64,000 nucleotides of DNA, from positions 66,598,465 through 66,662,464 of the forward strand of contig NC_081552.1 of NCBI RefSeq assembly GCF_963082655.1. Direction: 5' to 3'. Position numbers and translations under genes: made by a program. The stretch's first letter is position 1. Each line of letters begins with the position of its first letter. The DNA comes from Stomoxys calcitrans. Taxonomy: Eukaryota > Arthropoda > Insecta > Diptera > Muscidae. Shown here one piece after another: positions 56,143 through 64,000 of this stretch. Below the pieces are notes generated by a model. That model searched no databases, had not been told where the DNA came from, and saw only the letters and a list, made by a program, of their open reading frames with translations.

Positions 56143-56990
56143 TTAAATAGAACAAAAAAGGTTGTGGATATCAATTTAATTCTTTATTTCTGTGAAAATA
56201 GGTTCGATGCCATTATGTATGGAACTCGATTTCTTTTCTATAACCACCAATCCGAATTTCTGTTGTAAATTTTAATAATTTCGACTCGTTGTTGGCTCGT
56301 ATATCTTTCCATCACGAAATGGCAAATTTCACTGAAGAAAAATTTGAAAAGAGCAGCAAAACATATGGCGTCGTTTGTAGTTCCTATCTGTCTACTTTTT
56401 TAGTGTCCCTGAAAAAACCCTGTAAGTGCAGGTACCTATGAAATGATATAAGCTGCTTAATTTGTTGCATTGTACCCCGTAGACTTAGCACGAAATTAAA
56501 CATTTTTGCACTCTCTGTAAGCAATACCATTACAAACGAAGACTGAAGCCGGTGGTGAGGTTAAATTTTTTTTAAAAAGAACACAAAATTTCGTTTTCTT
56601 AGCGCCATGTCGAAAAAATGCGTTACTTTTTTGTACAATTGAAATCACCAACAATTGGAGTTCCATATTGTTCCCCTTCATATCATTTAAATTGGTTTTG
56701 TGGCGTGTCCTAGATACTTGACCCCAAATTCGCAAATATAAGATTTGTATATACTCCCAAAGTTCTCTTATTTAAGCCCTTTTTGTTTCGTTGGTGCCAC
56801 ATGAGCATTTCCGACAGTTGTTCCCTAATATGCGTCCTCCACTTTCAAACATCTTCCATTTATGTTCGGTATTGTTCCGGTTGACCTTGGTTTCAGTTTT
56901 GGGTCGAGCGACTTCCCAAACACTTGATGTCTAAAACTAACCCCCCTTATTTCGGTTGGCGATGGCGTAGTCGAAATTCAAAATTTTTCA
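56143..56990. other. Unassigned spacer, no gene seen
   Basis: A minus-strand frame of about 75 codons (56496-56735) includes NDMKGNNMELQLLVIS and FFRHGAKKTKFCVLF. It begins at a non-supported start and I do not recognise it. The left part (TCACGAAATGGCAAATTTCA) looks like an old dispersed repeat. No termini identified. Confidence 0.35.
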
Positions 56991-58525
56991 TTTTTATACC
57001 CTCCACCATAAGATGGGGGGTATACTAATTTCGTCATTCTGTTTGTAACTACTCGAAATATTCGTCTGAGACCCCATAAAGTATATATATTCTTGATCGT
57101 CGTGACATTTTATGTCGATCTAGCCATGTCCGTCCGTCTGTCCGTCCGTCCGTCCGTCCGTCCGTCCGTCCGTCCGTCCGTCCGTCCGTCCGTCCGTCCG
57201 TCTGTCTGTCGAAAGCACGCTAACTTCCGAAGGAGTAAAGCTAGCCTCTTGAAATTTTGCACAAATACTTCTTATTAGTGTAGGTCGGTTGGTATTGTAA
57301 ATGGGCCATATCGGTCCATGTTTTGATATAGCTGCCATATAAACCGATCTTGGGTCTTGACTTCTTGAGCCTCTAGAGTGCGCATTTCTTATCCGATTGG
57401 GATGAAATTTTGCACGACGTGTTTCGTTGTGATATCTAACAACTGTGCCAAGTATGGTTCAAATCGGTCCATAACCTGATATAGCTGCCATATAAACCGA
57501 TCTTGGGTCTTGACTTCTTGAGCCTCCAGCGTGCGCAATTCTTATCCGATCACAATGAAATTTTGCACAACTTGTTTTGTTATGATATCCAACAACTGTG
57601 CCAAGTATGGTTGAAGTCGGTCCATAACCTGATATAGCTGCCATATAAACCGATCTGGGGTCTTGACTTCTTGAGCCTCTAGAGTGCGCAATTCTTATCC
57701 GATTGGGATGAAATTTTGCACGACGTGTTTTGTTATTATATCCAACAACTGTGCCAAGTATGGTTCAAATCGGTCCATAACCTGATATAGCTGCCATATA
57801 CACCGATCTTGGGTCTTGACTTCTTGAGCCTCTAGAGTGCGCAATTCTCATCCGATTGAAATGAAATTTTGCACGACGTTTTTCGTTATGATATCTAACA
57901 ACTGTGCTAAGTATGGTTGAAATCGGTCCATAACCTGATATAGCTGTCATATAAACAGATCTGGGGATTTGACTTCTTGAGCTTCTAGAGGCCGCAACTT
58001 CTATCCGATTTGGCTGAAATTTTGAATGACGTATTTTATTTTTACTTTCAACAACTGTGTCAAATAAGGTTCAAATCGGTTCATAACCTGATATAGCTGC
58101 CATATAAACCTATTTGGGATCTTGACTTCTTGACCCCTAGAGGTCGCAATTATTATCCGATATGCCTGAAATTTTGTACGACGGATCCTCTCATGACCAT
58201 CAACAAACGTGTTTATTATGGTCTGAATCGGTCTATAGCCCGATACAGATCCCATATAAATCGCTCTCTCTATTTAACTTCGTGAGCCCCAATGGGCGCA
58301 ATTCTTATACGAATTGGCTGAAATTTTACACAGGTCTCCAACATATAATTTAATTGTGGTCCGAACCGGACCATATCTTGATATCGTTTTAATAGCAGAG
58401 CAACTCTTTTCTTATATCCTTTTTTGCCTAAGAAGAGATGCCAGGAAAAGAACTCGACAAATGCGATCCATGGTGGAGGGTATATAAGATTCGGCCCGGC
58501 CGAACTTAGCACGCTTTTACTTGTT
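56991..58525 (+). mobile_element. HINE subfamily A, young copy 4
   Basis: Complete, 1535 bp, with the longest GTCY array of the set (83 bp, 57128-57210). Against copy 1 I found about three substitutions (near 57246, 57778, 57999) and no other length change. Confidence 0.95.
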
Positions 58526-58589
58526 TTTTTTAATTTTTGGTATCACGTAAGTCGAATTTGACTATCAAATTTGACGAAAACGTAGATAT

Positions 58590-59569
58590 AACAAGTAAAA
58601 GGGTGCTAAGTTCGGCCGGGCCGAATCTTATATACCCTTCACCATGGATCGCATTTGTCGAGTTCTTTTCCCGGCATCTCTTCTTAGGCAAAAAAAGGAT
58701 ATAAGTAAAGATTTGCTCTGCTATTAAAGCGATATCAAGATATGGTCCGGTTTGGACCACAATTAAATTATATGTTGGAGACCTGTGTAAAATCTCAGCC
58801 AATTCGAATAAGAATTGCGCCCTTTGGGAGCTCAAAAAGTAAAATAGCGATATCGATTTATATGGGAGCTGTATCGGGCTATAGACCGATCCAGACCATA
58901 ATAAACACGTATGTTGATACTCATGAGAAAATCCGTCGTACAAAATTTCAGGCAAATCGGATAACAATTGCGACCTCTAGAGGCTCAAGAAATCAAAATC
59001 CCAGATCGTTTTGTATGGCAGCTATATCAGGTTATGAACCGATTTGAACCTTATTTGACACAGTTGTTGAAAGTAAGAATAAAATACGTCATGCAAAATT
59101 TCAGCCAAAGTGGATAGGAATTGCGTCCTCTAGAAGCTCAAGAAGTCAAGTCCCCAGATCGGTTTATATGACAGCTATATCAGATTATTAACCGATTTAA
59201 ACCATACTTGGCGCAGTTGTTGGATATCGTAACAAAACACATTGTGCAAAATGTTATTCAAATCGGATAAGAATTGCGCCTTCTAGAGGCTTAAGAATTC
59301 AAGACCCAAGATCAGTTTATATGGCAGCTATATCAAAACATGGACCGATATGGCCCATTTACAATACCAACCGACCTACACTAATAAGAAGTATTTGTGC
59401 AAAATTTCAAGCGGCTAGCTTTACTCCTTCAGAAGTTAGCGTGCTTTCGACAGACAGACTGACGGACAGACGGACGGACTTTATGGGGTCTCAGACTAAT
59501 ATTTCGAGTAGTTACAAACAGAATGACGAAATTAGTATACCCCCTATCCTACGGTGGAGGCTATAAAAA
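58590..59569 (-). mobile_element. HINE subfamily A, older short copy
   Basis: AACAAGTAAAAGGGTGC start, TATACCCTTCACCATGG, about four monomers and a short GACAGACAGACTGACGGAC array. The segment between the array and TTATGGGGTCTCAGAC is deleted (TATATATA lost). Ends CGGTGGAGGCTATAAAAA. Confidence 0.9.
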
Positions 59570-59636
59570 TTAATTTCATTCTGAACTACATCGCGCCTGT
59601 TTGTCGTAAGAGTATGGAACCTACATTATATTATTT

Positions 59637-59936
59637 TCATACCCATCACCGAAGGATGAGAGTATATGCATTTTGTCATTCCATTTGCAACAAATCGATT
59701 TAAGTTCTTGGGACAATAAAATCACGTTTATTACCCGATTTCGCTGAAATTTGACACAGGCGGTGTGCAAGGCTTCTCGATATTCAAATTCAATATGGTT
59801 CAGATCGGTATATATTTGGATGTAGCTGTCATATACATATACCGATCTCCAGATTTAAGTTTTTAAGCCTAAAAGAGATGCATGGAGTGTGTATCCAAAG
59901 TTCGATCCGACCGTACCCAATGCCTTTTTACTCGTT
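59637..59936 (+). mobile_element. HINE subfamily B, short decayed copy
   Basis: TTTTCATACCCATCACCGAA start, no GTCY array, one to two monomers, and a 3' end with a broken hairpin (TTCGATCCGACCGTACC) and GCCTTTTTACTCGTTTT. It runs straight into the next HINE-B in the same orientation. Confidence 0.8.
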
Positions 59937-60628
59937 TTTTATACCCACCACCGAAGGATGGGGGTATATTCATTTTGTCATTCCGTTTGCAACACATCGA
60001 AATATCCATTTCCGACCCTATAAAGTATATATATTCTTGATCAGCGTAAAAATCTAAGACGATCTAGACATGTCCGTCCGTCTGTCCGTCTGTCTGTTGA
60101 AATCACGCTACAGTCTTTAAAAATAGAGATATTGAGCTGAAATTTTGAACAGGTTCGTTTTTTGTCCATAAGCAGGTTAATTTCGAAGATAGGCTATATC
60201 GAACTATATCTTGATATAGCCCCCATATAGACCGATCCGCCGATTTAGGGTCTTAGGCCCATAAAAGCCACTTTCATAATCCGATTTTGCTGAAATTTGG
60301 GACAGAGAGTTGTGTTAGGCTCCCGAACGTACTTCGTTAATTTTGCCCAGATCGGTCCAGATTTGGATATAGCTGCCACTAAGGCCGATCCTCCAATTTA
60401 GGGTCTTAGTCCCATAAAAGCCACATTTCTTATCAGATTTTACTGGAATTTAAGAGAGTGAGTTGTGTTAGGCCCTTTGACATCCTTCATCCTTTGGCCT
60501 AGATCGGTTCAGATTTGGATATAGCTGCCATATAGACCGATCCTCCGATTTAGGGTTTTAGGCCCATAAAACCACATTTATTATCTGATTTTGCTGAAAT
60601 TTGGAACAGTGAATTGTGTTTGGCCCTT

Positions 60629-61148
60629 CGTCATCCTCCGTCAATTTGACTCAGATCCCTATAGATTTGGATATAGCTGCCATATAAACCGATCTTCCGA
60701 TTTAGGGTCTTAGGCCCATAAAAGCCACATTTATTATCCGATTTTGCTGAAATTTGAGACAGTGAGTTGTGTTAGGCCCTCCAGTATCCTTCATAAATTT
60801 GGCCTAAATAGGTCCAAATTTGGACATATAGGGCGATCCGCCGATTTAGGGTCTTAGGCCAATAAAAGCTACATTTGTTGTCCGATATCGTCATCCTCCG
60901 TCAATTTGACTCAGATCGCTATAGATTTGGATATAGCTGCCATATAAACCGATCTTCCGATTTAGGGTCTTATGCCCATAAAAGCCACATTTATTATCCG
61001 ATTTTGCTGAAATTTGAGACAGTGAGTTGTGTTAGGCCCTCCAGTATCCTTCATAAATTTGGCCTAAATAGGTCCAAATTTGGACATATAGGGCGATCCG
61101 CCGATTTAGGGTCTTAGGCCAATAAAAGCTACATTTGTTGTCCGATAT
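60629..61148. repeat. 260-bp tandem duplication within HINE-B
   Basis: 60631-60890 and 60891-61150 are copies of the same 1.7-monomer segment with only two differences that I could see (near 60658/60918 and 60713/60973). This is far closer than any other monomer pair, so it is a recent slippage or unequal-exchange event. Confidence 0.9.
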
Positions 61149-61530
61149 CGCCGAAATTTGGGACATTGAGTTAAGTTAAACCCCTTGACATAGTTCTGCA
61201 TTATGGCACAGAGCGGTCAAGATTTGGATATAGCTGCCATATAGACCGATCTCTCGATTTAATAATTTGGGCCAATAAAAAGCGCAATTTATTGTCCGAT
61301 GATGCCGAAATTTGGGATAAAGAGTTGAGTTAAGCCTTTCCACATATTTCCGCAATTTGGTCTAGATCGATCAAGATTTGCATATAGCTGCCATGTAGAC
61401 CGATATCTCGATTTAAAGTCTTGGTTCCAAAAAAGACGCATTTATAATCCGATTTAACTAAAATTTGACACATTGACTTATGTTAGGCTTTTCGATATCC
61501 ATGTTGTATATGGTTCAGATCGGTTTATAT

Positions 61531-62681
61531 TTATACCCTCCTCCTCATTCTGTTTGTAACTACTCGAAATATTCGTATGAGACCCCATAATATATATATA
61601 TTCTTGATCGTCGCGAAATTTTATGTCGATCTAGCTATGTCCATCCGTCCGTCCGTCCGTCGAAAGCATGCTAACTTCCGAAGGAGTAGAGCTAGCCGCT
61701 TGAAATTTTGAACAAATACTTCTTATTAGTGTAGGTCGGTTGGTATTGTAAATGGGCCATATCGTTCCATGTTTTGATATAGCTGCCATATAAACCGATC
61801 TTGGGTCTTGACTTCTTGAGCCTCTAGAGTGCGCAATTCGTAGCGATTGGAATGAAATTTTGAACGACGTGTTTTGTTATGATATCCAACATTTGTGCCA
61901 AGTATAATTCACATCGGTTCATAATCTGGTATAGCTGTCATATAAACCGATCCGGGGTCTTGATTTCTTGAGCCTCTAGAGGGCGCAATTATCGTCCAAT
62001 TTAACTGAAATTTTGCACGTAGTGTTTTGGTATTGCTTTCAACAACTGTGCTAACTACGATTCAAATCGGTTCATAATCTGGTATAGCTGTCAAATAAAT
62101 CGATCTTGGATCTTGACTTCTTGAGCCAATTGAGGGCGCAATTCTTATCCGATTTGGCTGAAATTTTGCATGAGGTGTTTTGTTATAACTTCCAATAACT
62201 GTGCTAAGTATGGCGTAAACCGATATAGAACCTGATATAGCTGCCATAAAAACCGATCTGGGATCTTGGCTTCTTAAACCTCTAGAGGGCGCAATTCTCA
62301 TCCGATTTGGCTGAAATTTTGTACAAGGGCTTCTCTCATGACCTTCAACATACGTGTCTAGTATGGTCTGAATCAATCAATAGCTTGATACAGCTCTTAT
62401 ATAAACCTATCTCCCGATTTTGCTTCTTGAGCCCCTACAAGGCGCAATTCTTATCCGAATGAACTGAAATATTACACATGGACTTCTACAATGTCAATCA
62501 GCATTCATTTATGGTCCGAATCGGACTATAACTTGATATAGCTCCAATAGGATAACAGTTCTTATTCAATATTCTATGTTTGTCTAAAAAGAGATACCGC
62601 GCATAGAACTCGACAAATGCGATCAATGGTGGAGGGTATATAAGATTCGGCCCGGCCGAACTTAGCACGCTCTTACTTGTT
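61531..62681 (+). mobile_element. HINE subfamily A nested in HINE-B
   Basis: TTTATACCCTCCTCCTCATTC start (subterminal repeat damaged by deletion), GTCCGTCCGTCCGTCG array and seven monomers. The 3' end is CAATGGTGGAGGGTATATAA, TTCGGCCCGGCCGAA, CTCTTACTTGTT. Host HINE-B sequence continues immediately. Confidence 0.9.
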
Positions 62682-62913
62682 AGATATAGCTACTAAAAAG
62701 ACCAAAATTTTGTTATACATAATTGAAAAATAACTTGTACCTATTACAATAGTATTTGGTCCAAATCGGATCATATTTCGATATAACTTCTATGGGATAT
62801 AAGGTATGCAATTTTCATTGGATTTTGATGAAAGGTGGTTTACATATATACCAGAGGTGGTGGGTACCCAAAATTCGGCCTGGCCTTACTTACTTAACGT
62901 CTTTTTACTTGTT

Positions 62914-63139
62914 AATTTTCAAACTGGAATTACTCCTAAATGGTCCATGGGAAGTATACCCGAATCCCACATGTATTCCTAGGACATTTTATCTAGAATC
63001 TGTCAAATCAAATTTCAAAGTGATTCGACCAACAGTTTAGTTTCTATTGAGATTTAAATGGGAACGTGTGAAAGGCTCCTTGTAATGAAATTTCAAGAAA
63101 TCGTTAACACTGTATTTTGTACGAGACCAGTAAGAACCA
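62914..63139. other. Spacer, no gene seen
   Basis: About 225 bp between the HINE-B end and the piggyBac frame. It may include decayed 5' sequence of the piggyBac element; no terminus recognised. Confidence 0.35.
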
Positions 63140-63537
63140 CATATGATCCCTTTACCGTATTCCTCATCACCGGAAACATGGCGTACATCCTAATACACGA
63201 ATCAAATCGGAAAGGCAGGGAAGTGAACGCTGCATGAAATTTAGCAAATCCAACTAACACAAATCAGTGGAAACCAATTACTTTGAAAGAGTTAGATGCT
63301 TTTTTGGCTAATATTTTGTATGCTGGACTCACTTAATCGAATAGAAAACCCCTTGAAGAGTTATGGGGTCCAACGCGCCGTCCTATATATAAAGCTGCAT
63401 TATCATTAGGTTGTATGAAGTGCATAAAATAATGCCTTAGATTCGACAATGGAAATATGCGACAACAGCGACTAATCAACAACAAAACTGCAGCCATTTA
63501 TGATATTTGGCAAATGTTGCAGTCTAAAAGCTGGTAC
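63140..63537 (+). pseudogene. piggyBac-type transposase relic
   Basis: One frame with stops and a shift reads DPFTVFLITGNMAYILIHES, WKPITLKELDAFLANILYAG, a PLEELWGPTRRPIYKAALSL segment, CLRFDNGNMRQQRL, NKTAAIYDIWQML. The order ITLKEL..F...ILYAG, LW....R.IY..A.S, LRFD....R..R...KTA.I..IW is the N-terminal and RNase-H-entry part of piggyBac/PGBD transposases. The DDD catalytic residues lie further downstream and are replaced by the mariner derivative that inserted at the TA at 63538-63539. Confidence 0.75.
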
Positions 63538-63539
63538 TA

Positions 63540-64000
63540 AAGGGTGATTTTTTGAGGTTAGGATTTTCATGCATTAGTATTTGACAGATCACGTGGGATT
63601 TCAGACATGGTGTCAAAGAGAAAGATGCTCAGTATGCTTTGACATTTCATCATGAATAGACTTACTAACGAGCAACGCTTGGAAATCATTGAATTTTATT
63701 ACCAAAATCAGTGTTCGGTTCGAAATGTGTTCATTCACCGTTCAGCGATGAGGCTCATTTCTGGTTGAATGGCTACGTAAATAAGCAAAATTGCCGCATT
63801 TGGAGTGAAGAGCAACCAGAAGCCGTTCAAGAACTGCCCATGCATCCCGAAAAATGCACTGTTTGGTGTGGTTTGTACGCTGGTGGAATCATTGGACCGT
63901 ATTTTTTCAAAGATGCTGTTGGACGCAACGTTACGGTGAATGAACACATTTCGAACCGAACACTGATTTTGGTAATAAAATTCAATGATTTGCAAGCGTT
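63540..64000. mobile_element. Foldback mariner derivative, second copy (runs off the window)
   Basis: Intact left terminus AAGGGTGATTTTTTGAGGTT after TA. The same arm as at 45973-46123 follows (MNRLTNEQRL start), then the catalytic fragment SDEAHFWLNGYVNKQNC and the inward-facing arm beginning at about 63930. It supplies the 5' end missing from the 45973 copy and, from what is visible, differs from it by only a few bases. Confidence 0.85.

Larger units (their letters stand above)
59936..62913 (+). mobile_element. HINE subfamily B interrupted by a HINE-A
   Basis: TTTTTTATACCCACCACCGAA start, full TATA block, GTCCGTCCGTCTGTCCGTC array and ten or more monomers including a recent duplication. 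It breaks at about 61530 (GATCGGTTTATATTTATACC) and resumes at 62682. The end is GAGGTGGTGGGTACCC, TTCGGCCTGGCC and CTTTTTACTTGTT at 62913. An extra CTTACTTA sits in the distal hairpin arm. Confidence 0.9.

Overview
The window looks like intergenic and intronic DNA of a higher fly. A muscid (house-fly or stable-fly type) is the best guess, based on the repeat families: DINE-1/Helentron-like elements with TATACCC termini and (GTCY)n arrays, insect non-LTR retrotransposons, BEL/Pao, Tc1/mariner and piggyBac. The species call is an inference. No rRNA, tRNA, CRISPR array, operon or prokaryote-type system was found. Almost all of the 64 kb is transposable-element sequence, mostly decayed and deeply nested.

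Two pieces look like host genes. A minus-strand exon at the left edge (1-553) encodes a hydrophobic leader followed by a sequence resembling the N-terminal part of insect secreted DNA/RNA non-specific endonucleases. A minus-strand first exon at 52666-52849 has a TATA-like box, an ATG, a signal peptide and a GTAAGT splice donor. It encodes a small secreted or anchored protein that I do not recognise. A 193-bp coding-like island (34320-34512) is trapped between two elements.

The most abundant material is a set of non-autonomous rolling-circle elements, called HINE here (Helentron-associated, DINE-1/mini-me-like). On their forward strand they run: TTTTATACCC 5' end, a TATA-rich block, a (GTCC/GTCT)n microsatellite, tandem ~153-bp monomers, a subterminal inverted repeat, the hairpin TTCGGCC-CGG-CCGAA, then CTTTTACTTGTT. 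I separate subfamily A (subterminal CCTCCACCAT), B (CCACCACCG) and C (3' end close to A but with B-like CATGGTGGTGGG), plus related D and E fragments. Four A copies (43309-44831, 46985-48515, 49636-51134, 56991-58525) are nearly identical. Their length differences equal the differences in GTCY array length.

Layout: 1-553 nuclease exon. 1.65-10.4 kb: a LOA/I-group retrotransposon broken by a TIR transposon and by a mariner MITE that contains a HINE-B, which contains two tandem HINE-A. 10.4-13.0 kb: an RTE-like element with a mariner inside. 13.1-14.7 kb: a Transib-like TIR element with a tandem array and a HINE. 14.8-20.6 kb: a Helitron 5' end and a minus-strand Jockey/CR1-group element split by HINEs. 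20.7-24.4 kb: a Jockey fragment, HINE-B and HINE-C. 24.4-28.3 kb: a second LOA/I-group element split by HINE-B. 28.5-39.2 kb: HINEs, two colinear Helitron-like tandem-repeat elements, a (TA)n tract and a SINE-like sequence. 39.3-40.8 kb: a second RTE-like copy. 41.3-49.1 kb: a minus-strand BEL/Pao gag-pol relic interrupted by two young HINE-A, a mariner MITE and a foldback mariner derivative. 49.5-62.9 kb: HINEs around the secreted-protein exon. 63.1-64.0 kb: a piggyBac transposase relic cut by a second foldback mariner derivative.

The genes do not form a pathway. The interest lies in the mobile-element biology: subterminal repeats that covary by subfamily, two paralogous empty sites, template-switch palindromes, head-to-head fusions, and the rapidly changing microsatellite in young copies.
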